Positions 46,935 through 54,769 of a stretch of DNA of 64,000 nucleotides are shown here, piece by piece (positions within the stretch are counted from its first letter, which is position 1; every line of letters starts with the position of its first letter). The stretch is from assembly GCF_000011085.1 (NCBI RefSeq), contig NC_006396.1, positions 2,170,001 to 2,234,000 of the forward strand, written 5' to 3'. This DNA is from Haloarcula marismortui ATCC 43049. Lineage in GTDB: Archaea; Halobacteriota; Halobacteria; Halobacteriales; Haloarculaceae. A program made the translations under genes and the position numbers. The notes under the pieces are model-generated. The model made no database searches, was not told the origin of the DNA, and saw nothing but the letters and a program-made list of their open reading frames with translations.

Positions 46935-47568
46935 GTGGTGGTGGCTGGTCGGGCCGTGCTTACGCGTCGTTTGCTACACTGCTGTGAATCGACGGCAACC
47001 CCTGCTCAGTTAGCGTCCGCTTGGAGCAGCCGTTTGATTTCGCGGTGCGAAGTGAGGGAGGCCGAAGACGGTTGTCGGACAGAAACCGAGGAGCTGGCCC
47101 GACTGTCTGTCGCCGCGGACAGCGTAGAAATACAGCGCCAGCGCAACGGACGCCGGAGCGGCGGTCGCTTTCCGATTGCGACGCCGCGTCTCCCTTTCCC
47201 TGCGTGGTACTCACATGCAACGTTAGGCCTACTCCGGTATATCCCTTTGCAAGGGGTCAGCAGAACTGACGGCCTCAAAACCTCATAGGAGACCGATATT
47301 CGGGATTATAGCTGCCACTGGCACACTATCCACTTACGAACCGCCAGAAGCCTGCGCAGTTGGTTCCTCGTAAAAAGCCTCAGCGGGACACACACGGCGA
47401 GGTTGCGCAGAGATGGACCTCCGCGAAGCTCGTTCGTTGCAGAAAGCATGGGCCGGTTGAACCAGAGGAAGACTCTCAGTGGTCGTCTTCCAGGGATTCA
47501 AATCCCGCATCCGGCGTTTCACGCGCTCCGGACCCATCGCTGACGCTCTGGGTCAGTCGCTTGGAAAA
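46935..47568. other. Gene-poor region with degraded sequence before tRNA-Thr
   Basis: A 634-nt stretch. Several overlapping frames exist but none has a recognisable family or consistent codon bias. On the minus strand, between about 47000 and 47215, neighbouring frames read like broken pieces of a small protein (a short hydrophobic run LALYFYAVRG in one frame), so a decayed gene is possible. Around 47365-47385 the minus strand reads GAGGCTTTTTAC, like the end of the tRNA-Thr unit. The right part holds the T-arm inverted repeat at 47453-47516. Confidence 0.45.
47453..47516. repeat. T-arm inverted repeat near tRNA-Thr
   Basis: The left arm CCGGTTGAACCAGAGGAAGAC mirrors the right arm, which begins GTCTTCC and continues GGGATTCAAATCCC then GCATCCGGCG. 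The inner 7 bp GGAAGAC/GTCTTCC are perfect. The right arm looks like a tRNA 3' end (T-loop TTCAAAT plus an acceptor strand ATCCGGC and G) but does not match tRNA-Thr, so its parent tRNA is not in this window. It is related in design to the elements at 6240 and 51088. Confidence 0.65.
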
Positions 47569-47640
47569 AGCCTAGGCCGGAATTTGAATCCGGGGTCTCG
47601 TCCTTACCAAGGACGCGCTTTACCGCTAAGCTACCCAGGC
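47569..47640 (-). tRNA. tRNA-Thr (GGT)
   Basis: A 72-nt cloverleaf on the minus strand. The acceptor GCCTGGG pairs with CCTAGGC (one G-T pair), the anticodon stem CGTCC/GGACG has loop TTGGTAA giving anticodon GGT, the T-arm is CCGGA-TTCAAAT-TCCGG and the discriminator is T. No CCA is encoded and no intron is present. A T5 run follows directly. Confidence 0.95.
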
Positions 47641-47707
47641 ACGCAACAGTGTGTATCCGGCAATTGTCTAAAGTCGTTTCGATTCGAGACCGGTGTGTCG
47701 ATTAGTA

Positions 47708-48364
47708 TCAGTGGTCGGCGGCGGCCTCGGTTCCGTCCCCGGATGGCTGTTCGGCTCCCGCGCGGGCTCGGAGCGCGTCGGCGACTTCCTCACCGAGCAA
47801 CTCGGCGTTCGGCGGGAGGCCGTCAGTGGCCAGTTCAGTCGCGTACTCCCGGAGTGTCGGGGTGGGGCGGATGCCAGCGGCGGTGACGCCGGCAACCACG
47901 GCGAGTTCCAGAATGTCCGTTTCAAGCGCAGTGTCGAGGCTTTCGTCGTCGGTCGTCTGACGGACGGTCTGGTCGTGGCCGAACGAACGGACGACAGAGA
48001 CGGCAGCATCGGCGGCTTCGGTTCTGGCGAGCAAGTAGAAGCCACGCGAGACGAGGATGTCCGCGATGAGAATATCCAAGTCGGCCGTATCGCGGTTGCC
48101 GTTGACCCAGGGGTCGTCGTGGGCCAGTTGGCGAGTAAGCGAGAGCCCCTCGTAGATAAGCTGGACGCCGGCGGCTCTGTCGGCGACGCCGTCAGCCAGG
48201 TCAACCGGTGGGTCGCTGGTTGCGCCCGCGCTAACGAGCGTCAGGACGCCGGGCGCCAGCGACGCGTCGTCAAGGCGAGCGTCGATCCGCTCGTGAAGCC
48301 GGTCAGGCTCGACATCGTCGACTGCCGCCAACGCCGCTCGGCGAACTGCCGCCACTTCCTCCAT
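47708..48364 (-). CDS. Haloarchaeal helical protein (DUF7114-like)
   Basis: A 218-residue, mainly helical acidic protein. It begins MEEVAAVRRAALAAVDDVEPDRLHERID and continues APGVLTLVSAG. A central IYEGLSLTRQLAHDDPW, DILIADILVSRGFYLLAR stretch is reminiscent of polyprenyl-synthase-like helices but lacks their DDxxD motifs. From memory it corresponds to the family annotated DUF7114; the function is unknown. It is divergent from the enoyl-CoA hydratase gene with about 60 nt between. Confidence 0.8.
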   Translation of the reverse strand: MEEVAAVRRAALAAVDDVEPDRLHERIDARLDDASLAPGVLTLVSAGATSDPPVDLADGVADRAAGVQLIYEGLSLTRQLAHDDPWVNGNRDTADLDILIADILVSRGFYLLARTEAADAAVSVVRSFGHDQTVRQTTDDESLDTALETDILELAVVAGVTAAGIRPTPTLREYATELATDGLPPNAELLGEEVADALRARAGAEQPSGDGTEAAADH

Positions 48365-48424
48365 TATGAGGGTCTAGCGACGGGAAGGGCAAAGACCTTT
48401 GGAAACCGCAGAGTCACAGCAGCC

Positions 48425-49099
48425 ATGGTACAGACCACGAACGGCGATGGTATCCGGACCCTGACGCTTGACCGGCCCGACCAGCGCAATGCGCTCACCA
48501 GTGCGGCGCTACGTGACCTCGAAGCAGCCGTCGAGTCAGCGACCGAACCAGTGCTGTATCTCCATGGCGCTGGCGAGGCGTTCTGTGCCGGCGCGGATCT
48601 AGACGAGGTCAAGGCCCTCGATGCAGAGAGCGCCGAAGCGTTCGCGGCGCTGGGCCAGCGCGTCGCTCACGCACTGGAATCCTACGATGGGGCTGTTGTT
48701 GCCGGTATCGACGGCGCAGCACGGGGCGGCGGCGTCGAACTGGCGCTGGCCTGTGATATCCGTGTCGCAACGCCCGACGCGACGCTGGCCGAAACAGGGG
48801 TCAAACTCGGCCTGTTCGGCGCGTGGGGCGGGACGGCGCGGCTCCCCGACATCGTCGGGACCGGCGACGCGCTCGACATCGCACTCTCCGGCCGAACGCT
48901 TGACGCCGAGACGGCGCTGCAGATGGGGCTGGTCTCACGGGTGACTGCGGAGCCTCGGGCTGTGGCTGAAGAGATAGCAGCCGTCGACGCGGACGCGCTT
49001 CGAGTGCTGAAAGCACGGATGCGAGACGATGCAGACAGGGAAACACAGGAGCGCCGCGAGCAGCAGGCCTTCGCCGACCTCAACGCGAAGACCGAGTAG
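48425..49099 (+). CDS. Enoyl-CoA hydratase/isomerase family protein
   Basis: A 224-residue crotonase-fold protein. The oxyanion-hole elements are AFCAGADLDEVKALD (near 57-71) and IDGAARGGGVELALACDIRVA (near 98-118). TGVKLGLFGAWGGTARLP and the SGRTLDAETALQMGLV segment follow. It is shorter than typical hydratases (about 260), and the first catalytic Glu position is occupied within VKLGLFGAWGG by Gly/Ala, so the exact reaction is uncertain. No other beta-oxidation genes lie adjacent. Confidence 0.87.
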   Translation: MVQTTNGDGIRTLTLDRPDQRNALTSAALRDLEAAVESATEPVLYLHGAGEAFCAGADLDEVKALDAESAEAFAALGQRVAHALESYDGAVVAGIDGAARGGGVELALACDIRVATPDATLAETGVKLGLFGAWGGTARLPDIVGTGDALDIALSGRTLDAETALQMGLVSRVTAEPRAVAEEIAAVDADALRVLKARMRDDADRETQERREQQAFADLNAKTE

Positions 49100-49137
49100 G
49101 AAAGGGTACAAGACGACGCCTCGCATACGGACCGCCA

Positions 49138-49914
49138 ATGGTCGACTGTGAGTACTGCGGGGAATCGTTCGACGGCGACAACGCCTACCTTGACCATCTC
49201 GCCGACGCCCACGACGGCGAACTGGGCGCGATTGATCGACGGCGCGTCGAAGAGCACACCGGTGGCGAAGAGGGGAACGCCCTCCCGGTCGGGCCGATTG
49301 TTATCGGCGTCGTCGTCGTGCTCGCTATTGGGCTCACAGTGTACGTGACTCAGTTGAGCGGTGGCGACGGCGGCAGCGGAAGTGACGCGGACCTGGTCGG
49401 GACGACAGGTGCACAGCCGCTCTCCGCGGTCGAGGCCACCGGGGTCGAAGCGTCGTCACTGGACGACACCGGCGACAGTGACCGACTGTCCAGTGTGGAA
49501 CAGTTCCCGGACCGGGGGAACAACCATGTCGAAGAAGGCAGTGCTATCGACTACCAGCGAGTCCCGCCACTCTCCGGGACACACTATGCGTCAACGGTGA
49601 GTGCAGGCTTCTACGAAGCGACGCCGCTGCTCGGTTCACTCGTCCATACGCTGGAACACGGCGCGGTCATCGTCTACTACGACCCCGACGAGATTTCCCC
49701 CGAAGCCAGACAGAGCCTCCGGGAGTTTTCCAGTGTTCATACCGGTACCTGGCGGAGCGTCGTCGCCGTTCCGAACCCCAACGACGACCCACGGGCGACC
49801 TACGTTGTGACGGCGTGGCAGCACGAGCTAACGATAGACAGCTACGACGCCGAAACGGTCCACGCGTTCCTCTCGGAGTATCTGGGTCGCGGCCCGGAGA
49901 ACCCGGTTCGATAG
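49138..49914 (+). CDS. C2H2 finger - single TM - DUF3105 protein
   Basis: A 258-residue protein. Residues 4-25 hold a C2H2-like zinc finger (CEYCGESFDGDNAYLDHLADAH) on the cytoplasmic side. One membrane helix follows (about 50-72, VGPIVIGVVVVLAIGLTVYV). The external domain (about 120-258) matches DUF3105, with PPLSGTHYAS and LVHTLEHGAVIVYYDP carrying conserved histidines and suggesting a metal site. The function is unknown. The combination of a finger with a DUF3105 ectodomain is uncommon. Confidence 0.85.
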   Translation: MVDCEYCGESFDGDNAYLDHLADAHDGELGAIDRRRVEEHTGGEEGNALPVGPIVIGVVVVLAIGLTVYVTQLSGGDGGSGSDADLVGTTGAQPLSAVEATGVEASSLDDTGDSDRLSSVEQFPDRGNNHVEEGSAIDYQRVPPLSGTHYASTVSAGFYEATPLLGSLVHTLEHGAVIVYYDPDEISPEARQSLREFSSVHTGTWRSVVAVPNPNDDPRATYVVTAWQHELTIDSYDAETVHAFLSEYLGRGPENPVR

Positions 49915-49934
49915 CGACTGAAACGAAAACAGAC

Positions 49935-50768
49935 TCAGTACAGCGGGTCCGGACCCGGCGGCATCGCTCGCTTGTGGGCGCTCGATTCGTACATCTCACG
50001 GACAGTCTCAACGACATCGAGCGGGACGCCGAGCTGGTCGGCTGTCCCGGCTGCCGGAACACCGCCATCGATGTGCAGGGCGAGAATGGAGTCGAGCGTG
50101 TCGTAGTCCATCCCCATCTCGTCGGCGTCGGTCTGGCCGGCCCACATCTCGGCGCTGGCGGTCTTTTCGGCGAGGTCGTCGGGGACGCCGACGTGTTTCG
50201 CCAGCTGTCGGACCTGTTGCTTGTACAGCGCCGCGATGGGGTGGCAGTCGACCGCACCGTCACCGTATTTCGTGTAGTAGCCGACCAGTGCCTCACTGCG
50301 GTTTCCGGTCCCAAGGACCAGCGCCTGTTCGTGGTTGCCGACGAGATAGTTTAGCACCGCCCGACAGCGAACACGGAGATTGCCGACGGCGAGCTGGTCG
50401 CCCTCGGCGTCGGGGTATGCATCGAGGAACGTGTCGACCAGCGGATTGATCTCGATAACGTCGTACTCGATGCCGAGCAGGTCGTTAGCCACCCGCTCGG
50501 CGTCGCTCATGTTGTCAGCCCGGTTGACCTCGCTGGGCATTACGAGCCCGTGAACGGCGTCACGGCCAAGCGCTTCGACGGCCAGATGCGAGACGAGCGT
50601 GCTGTCGATGCCGCCCGAGAGCCCCATCACCACGGTGTCGACACCGGCGGCGTCGACCTGTGCCTCGATGAACGAGGTGATATGGTCGCGGTGCGCCTCC
50701 AACTCAGCCTCGGAGAACGTCAGGTTCAGCGGCTCATCGGCACGGACAATGGATTCGGCCGTTGCCAT
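49935..50768 (-). CDS. nadE: NH3-dependent NAD+ synthetase
   Basis: A 277-residue adenine-nucleotide alpha hydrolase-like enzyme converting deamido-NAD to NAD. It has the P-loop GLSGGIDSTLVSHLA near residue 48, LGTGNRSEALVGYYTKYGDGAVDCHPIAALYK and a C-terminal region rich in acidic residues. It lacks a glutaminase domain, so it uses free ammonia. It converges with the DUF3105 gene, with about 20 nt between. Confidence 0.95.
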   Translation of the reverse strand: MATAESIVRADEPLNLTFSEAELEAHRDHITSFIEAQVDAAGVDTVVMGLSGGIDSTLVSHLAVEALGRDAVHGLVMPSEVNRADNMSDAERVANDLLGIEYDVIEINPLVDTFLDAYPDAEGDQLAVGNLRVRCRAVLNYLVGNHEQALVLGTGNRSEALVGYYTKYGDGAVDCHPIAALYKQQVRQLAKHVGVPDDLAEKTASAEMWAGQTDADEMGMDYDTLDSILALHIDGGVPAAGTADQLGVPLDVVETVREMYESSAHKRAMPPGPDPLY

Positions 50769-50974
50769 GTCTTCTAGTTGGACGGACGGAACTAATACCC
50801 ATCTATCGACCTGATATTTTCGGACACGCGTCCAGTCAAAACGCTACGTTCAAGTGCAGTCGCTGTTGACAGTTCGGTACGGGGTTCGCAGGTCCGACCG
50901 ACCTGCAGTCTACCACAGCGCGCCGGTGGTGAACGGTTCCGCAGGAACCGCGAGCCTCGGCGCGACTGCAACGA

Positions 50975-51045
50975 GCGCCGGTGGTCCAGTGGTAGGACAT
51001 TGCCTTCCCAAGGCAATAGCCCGGGTTCAATTCCCGGCCGGCGCA
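50975..51045 (+). tRNA. tRNA-Gly (CCC)
   Basis: A 71-nt cloverleaf. The acceptor GCGCCGG pairs perfectly with CCGGCGC, the anticodon stem TTGCC/GGCAA has loop TTCCCAA giving anticodon CCC, the T-arm is CCGGG-TTCAATT-CCCGG and the discriminator is A. CCA is not encoded. No clear TATA box was found close upstream. Confidence 0.96.
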
Positions 51046-51087
51046 TTTTGCTGCGAGTAATTCGCGAGCAGTAAATGCAGTAGCCGT

Positions 51088-51173
51088 GAATTGCACCCTA
51101 TCAGTCGCAGCCCGGAAAGCGAACGCAGTGAGCGACCCGGAACGTCTGAGTCTGGTTCAATTCCCGGCCGGCA
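51088..51173. repeat. T-arm inverted repeat with a duplicated tRNA-Gly 3' end
   Basis: The right arm (51154-51172) repeats 19 nt of the tRNA-Gly T-arm and acceptor strand exactly, then diverges. The left arm GAATTGCACC with CAGTCG is the approximate reverse complement of CGTCTGAGTCTGGTTCAATTC. The spacer contains GCGAACGCAGTGAGCG, nearly identical to the spacer of the tRNA-Asp element at 6240. Confidence 0.7.
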
Positions 51174-51261
51174 CACTCCACTCTGTCGTTTACCGCTATG
51201 AGCGACACAACCCGCGGACCGCGGGATACTTGTCGGGGCCGGGCATACCCAGAGCCAACAG

Positions 51262-52269
51262 ATGGACGCGCCGCTGTGGACGGAGACACACGCCCCGGAG
51301 TTGTCGGATATCCGCCAGCCGAAGGCCCGCGAGCACCTGCAAGGAGCCATCGAGGAGCCGATGAATCTTCTGGTCCACGGGCCGAAGGGAAGCGGGAAGA
51401 CGGCCGCTGTCCGGGCCTTTGCCCGGGAGGTCCACGAGAATCCCGACGCGGACTTTACCGAACTCAACATGGCCGACGTGTTCGGCATGACAAAAAAAGA
51501 GGTCTCGAACGACCCGCGGTTCGCGTCGTTCATCGACAGCAAGCGACGGCGCGAGTCCTCGAAGGCCGACCTCATCAACCACGTGCTCAAGGAGTCCGCC
51601 AGCTACTCGCCGGTGTCGGGCAGCTACAAGACCATTCTGCTGGACAACGCCGAGGGGATGCGCGAAGACTTCCAGCAGGCGCTACGTCGGGTGATGGAGC
51701 AGTACTACGAAGCGACGCAGTTCGTCATCGCGACGCGTCAGCCCTCGGCTGTTATCCCGCCGATTCGCTCGCGATGTTTTCCGGTCGTGATGCGCGAGCC
51801 GACCCACGAGGAAACGGCGTCGGTACTGGAGGATATCGTCACCGCAGAGGGCGTCGACCACGACGACGACGGCATCGAGTACGTCGCCGGGTACGCGGAA
51901 GGGGACCTCCGGACGGCAGTGCTGGCCGCCCAGACCACCGCCGAAGCCGAGGGCGAGGTGACGATGGACGCCGCGTTCGAGACGCTCAACGCCATCGAAG
52001 CCGACGACCAGGTCGAGCAGATGGTCGACGCGGCCGAAGACGGGCGTTTTACCGACGCCCGGTCGACACTCGATGACCTGCTCGTCGACGAGGGGTACGG
52101 CGCGTCCGACATCCTCGATGACGTGCTAGAAGTGGCCCGGTCGCGCTACTCCGGAGACCGACTGGCCGAGATTCACACGATGGCCGGCGAGACGGATATG
52201 GCGCTCGTCGACGCGGCGAACGAGCGGATCCATCTCTCGCACCTCCTCGCACAGCTGGGCGAGCGGTAA
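51262..52269 (+). CDS. rfcC: Replication factor C small-subunit-like protein (RfcC type)
   Basis: A 335-residue clamp-loader AAA+ subunit. Walker A HGPKGSGKTAAV is near residue 39, the arginine-finger SRC motif lies in PPIRSRCFPV, and an intact C-terminal collar follows. The Walker B position reads ILLDNAEGM instead of the usual DEAD-type sequence, so ATP hydrolysis may be weak or absent. Haloarchaea encode a second small subunit (RfcC) of this kind that forms mixed RFC complexes with RfcA and RfcB, none of which is nearby. Confidence 0.87.
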   Translation: MDAPLWTETHAPELSDIRQPKAREHLQGAIEEPMNLLVHGPKGSGKTAAVRAFAREVHENPDADFTELNMADVFGMTKKEVSNDPRFASFIDSKRRRESSKADLINHVLKESASYSPVSGSYKTILLDNAEGMREDFQQALRRVMEQYYEATQFVIATRQPSAVIPPIRSRCFPVVMREPTHEETASVLEDIVTAEGVDHDDDGIEYVAGYAEGDLRTAVLAAQTTAEAEGEVTMDAAFETLNAIEADDQVEQMVDAAEDGRFTDARSTLDDLLVDEGYGASDILDDVLEVARSRYSGDRLAEIHTMAGETDMALVDAANERIHLSHLLAQLGER

Positions 52270-52454
52270 GGGACGGCGTCCAGCCGCTATCGCTCTGGAA
52301 GTGCTGTACCGGACACAGCTAGCCGCTGCAGCACGTTCCCGTCTCATCACCGAACCGCGGGATAGCGCGGTGACACGGAATCGCGGACGGAGACGGCGTC
52401 AACCGCTTCGAAATCCTTTTACGCGCTTCGGCGGGTAGATACGGACAACGAACC

Positions 52455-52763
52455 ATGGATATCGACATCATCGAAGAAGACGAGAATCCCATGTTGCACC
52501 GCACGGACGTCCGGTTCGAGGTCGTCCACGACGAAGCCACCCCATCCCGTCTCTCTGTCCGCGACTCTCTTGCGGCCACGCTGAACAAGGACGCCGAGGA
52601 AGTCGTCATCCACAAGCTCGACACCAAGTTCGGCATGCGGAAGACGGTCGGCTACGCGAAGGTCTACGACAACCCCGAGTACGCCCGTGACGTCGAGCAG
52701 GACCACATGCTCGAACGCAACAAGATCGTCGCCGACGGCGAAGAGGAAGCGGAGGAAGCATAG
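52455..52763 (+). CDS. rps24e: 30S ribosomal protein S24e
   Basis: A 102-residue ribosomal protein. It shows the S24e pattern NPMLHRTDVRFEVVHDEATPSR, VRDSLAATLNKDAEEVVIHKLDTKFGMRKTVGYAKVYD and an acidic C terminus. It is first in the conserved S24e-S27ae-Kae1/Bud32 cluster, with the S27ae ATG immediately after its stop. A TATA-like CCTTTTACG near 52413 is about 40 nt upstream. Confidence 0.95.
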   Translation: MDIDIIEEDENPMLHRTDVRFEVVHDEATPSRLSVRDSLAATLNKDAEEVVIHKLDTKFGMRKTVGYAKVYDNPEYARDVEQDHMLERNKIVADGEEEAEEA

Positions 52764-52898
52764 ATGCCACACAACGAGTACTACAACGACGATGGCGAAC
52801 TCGACCGCGAGACCTGCCCCCGGTGCGGTGACACCGTCCTCGCCGAGCACGAGGACCGCCAGCACTGCGGGAAGTGCGGCTACACCGAGTGGAAGTAA
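52764..52898 (+). CDS. rps27ae: 30S ribosomal protein S27ae
   Basis: A 44-residue ribosomal protein with a Cys4 zinc ribbon: CPRC at residues 18-21 and CGKC at 35-38, followed by YTEWK. The ATG follows the S24e stop with no gap. Archaeal S27ae lacks the ubiquitin fusion found in eukaryotes. It is followed by the Kae1-Bud32 gene after 9 nt. Confidence 0.95.
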   Translation: MPHNEYYNDDGELDRETCPRCGDTVLAEHEDRQHCGKCGYTEWK

Positions 52899-52907
52899 GG
52901 CCGCCCG

Positions 52908-54554
52908 ATGCGTATTCTGGGTATCGAAGGTACCGCCTGGGCAGCTAGTGCTTCGGTGTTTGAGACGCCGGACCCGGCCCGGGTAACCGACGACGATCAC
53001 GTTTTCATCGAAACTGACGCGTACGCGCCAGACAGCGGCGGCATCCACCCGCGCGAGGCCGCCGAGCATATGGGCGAAGCCATCCCGACCGTCGTCGAGA
53101 CGGCTATCGAACACACACACGGGCGCGCCGGCAGGGACGGAGACGACAGCGCACCGATCGACGCCGTCGCCTTTGCCCGCGGTCCGGGGCTGGGACCCTG
53201 CTTGCGAATCGTCGCCACGGCCGCCCGGGCGGTCGCCCAGCGGTTCGACGTGCCGCTGGTCGGCGTGAACCACATGGTCGCCCACCTCGAAGTGGGCCGC
53301 CACCGCTCGGGCTTCGATTCGCCGGTGTGCCTCAACGCCTCCGGCGCGAACGCCCACATTCTGGGCTACCGGAACGGCCGGTATCGCGTGCTGGGCGAGA
53401 CGATGGACACCGGCGTCGGCAACGCCATCGACAAGTTCACGCGCCACATCGGCTGGTCCCATCCCGGCGGGCCGAAGGTCGAACAGCACGCCCGGGACGG
53501 CGAGTACCACGAACTGCCCTACGTCGTCAAGGGGATGGACTTCTCCTTTTCGGGCATCATGAGCGCCGCCAAGCAGGCAGTCGACGACGGCGTCCCGGTC
53601 GAGAACGTCTGCCGCGGGATGGAGGAAACCATCTTCGCGATGCTGACGGAAGTCTCCGAGCGGGCGCTGTCGCTGACCGGGGCCGACGAACTGGTGCTTG
53701 GCGGCGGCGTCGGCCAGAACGCCCGTCTCCAGCGGATGCTCGGTGAGATGTGTGAGCAACGCGAGGCAGAATTCTACGCTCCGGAAAACCGCTTCCTGCG
53801 GGACAACGCCGGGATGATAGCGATGCTCGGCGCGAAGATGTACGCGGCTGGCGACACCATCGCCATCGAGGACTCCCGCATCGATTCGAACTTCCGGCCC
53901 GACGAAGTGGCCGTCACCTGGCGGGGACCCGAGGAGTCGGTGGACAGCTACCGGATGGGAGGCGACGAAGTTCAGGGCGCAGAGGCGACCGTCCACTTCG
54001 ATGGGGACCGGGTGATCAAGGTGCGCGTGCCGCGGAGCTACCGCCACCCGACGCTGGACGAGCGTCTCAGGACTGAGCGGACCCGGCAGGAAGCCCGGCT
54101 CACCAGCGAGGCGCGCCGCAACGGCGTCCCGACGCCGCTGGTCCGAGATGTCGACCCACAGGAGTCGCGCATTGTCTTCCAGCGCGTGGGCGACACAGAC
54201 CTCCGCGAGGGGCTGTCCGAGGGGCGGGTCGCGGACGTTGGCCGCTGGCTCGCTCGCATCCACGACGCCGGCTTCGTGCACGGCGACCCGACGACCCGGA
54301 ACGTCCGGGTGGGTGGCCGTGACGAGCAGGCGGACCGGACCACCCTCATCGACTTCGGACTCGGCTACTACACGCAGGAGGCCGAGGACCACGCGATGGA
54401 CCTTCACGTCCTCGCCCAGTCGCTCGCCGGGACCGCGGACGACCCCGAGACGCTGCTGTCGGCCGCCGAGGACGCCTACCGGACCGAGAGCGACCACGCC
54501 GACGCGGTGTTCGCTAGCCTCGACGACATCGAGGGCCGGGGTCGGTATCAGTAG
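52908..54554 (+). CDS. Kae1-Bud32 fusion, tRNA t6A threonylcarbamoyltransferase/kinase
   Basis: A 548-residue fused KEOPS component. Residues 1-325 are Kae1: GIEGTAWAAS, a metal-binding pair in VNHMVAHLE, DTGVGNAIDKFTRHIGWSHPGGP and GGGVGQNARL. Residues about 345-548 are the Bud32 kinase: Lys in RVIKVRVPRSYRHP, catalytic HGDPTTRNV and DFGLGYYTQEAEDHAMDL. It installs threonylcarbamoyl on A37 of ANN-decoding tRNAs. It lies 9 nt after S27ae, in the same operon. The fusion is known in several archaea. Confidence 0.95.
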   Translation: MRILGIEGTAWAASASVFETPDPARVTDDDHVFIETDAYAPDSGGIHPREAAEHMGEAIPTVVETAIEHTHGRAGRDGDDSAPIDAVAFARGPGLGPCLRIVATAARAVAQRFDVPLVGVNHMVAHLEVGRHRSGFDSPVCLNASGANAHILGYRNGRYRVLGETMDTGVGNAIDKFTRHIGWSHPGGPKVEQHARDGEYHELPYVVKGMDFSFSGIMSAAKQAVDDGVPVENVCRGMEETIFAMLTEVSERALSLTGADELVLGGGVGQNARLQRMLGEMCEQREAEFYAPENRFLRDNAGMIAMLGAKMYAAGDTIAIEDSRIDSNFRPDEVAVTWRGPEESVDSYRMGGDEVQGAEATVHFDGDRVIKVRVPRSYRHPTLDERLRTERTRQEARLTSEARRNGVPTPLVRDVDPQESRIVFQRVGDTDLREGLSEGRVADVGRWLARIHDAGFVHGDPTTRNVRVGGRDEQADRTTLIDFGLGYYTQEAEDHAMDLHVLAQSLAGTADDPETLLSAAEDAYRTESDHADAVFASLDDIEGRGRYQ

Positions 54555-54602
54555 GATAGGAACCAAGGGCGGTGCTGAGTTGCGGTCGGCGGAGCAAGCA
54601 TA

Positions 54603-54731
54603 CCGCGGCCGAAGGCCGCGGTTTCACGCGAATCGCGGAGCGATTCGCGCCTTTTTCGCCCACGTTTTTCGAGGAGGGTTCCCGCAGCGGCGCTTCGCGC
54701 CGCGAGGAAACCCGACGACGAAAAAGGTGGT
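54603..54731. repeat. Cluster of three hairpins inside a longer imperfect palindrome
   Basis: Hairpin 1 is CCGCGGCC-GAA-GGCCGCGG (54603-54621). Hairpin 2 is a 9-bp stem CGCGAATCG/CGATTCGCG (54627-54649) followed after 2 nt by T5. Hairpin 3 is GCGGCGC-TTC-GCGCCGC (54687-54703). Around hairpin 3 the flanks CCACGTTTTTCG and CGAAAAAGGTGG, with GGGTTCCC/GAAACCC, form an outer inverted repeat. Similar palindromic units are, from memory, scattered between haloarchaeal genes. Hairpin 2 with its T run may terminate the kae1-bud32 transcript. Confidence 0.7.
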
Positions 54732-54740
54732 GGACAAATG

Positions 54741-54748
54741 GTTTAACC
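54741..54748 (+). promoter_or_regulatory. Putative TATA box for the gene at 54770
   Basis: GTTTAACC is centred about 25 nt before the ATG at 54770 and lies just after the palindrome cluster, so the message would be leaderless. Confidence 0.5.
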
Positions 54749-54769
54749 TCGGCCCGAATAGAACGCAGT

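Noticed and set aside
46935-47288. 117-codon plus-strand frame in the gene-poor region
   Set aside because: No family, no fitting promoter and poor codon bias; the opposite strand offers equally weak frames, so none is called.
47365-47390. Another tRNA end suggested by GAGGCTTTTT on the minus strand
   Set aside because: No cloverleaf can be drawn upstream; it is mentioned only as part of the degraded region.
52419-54566. 715-codon minus-strand open frame
   Set aside because: It lies fully opposite S24e, S27ae and Kae1-Bud32, whose motifs are intact; composition of the product is typical of a shadow frame.
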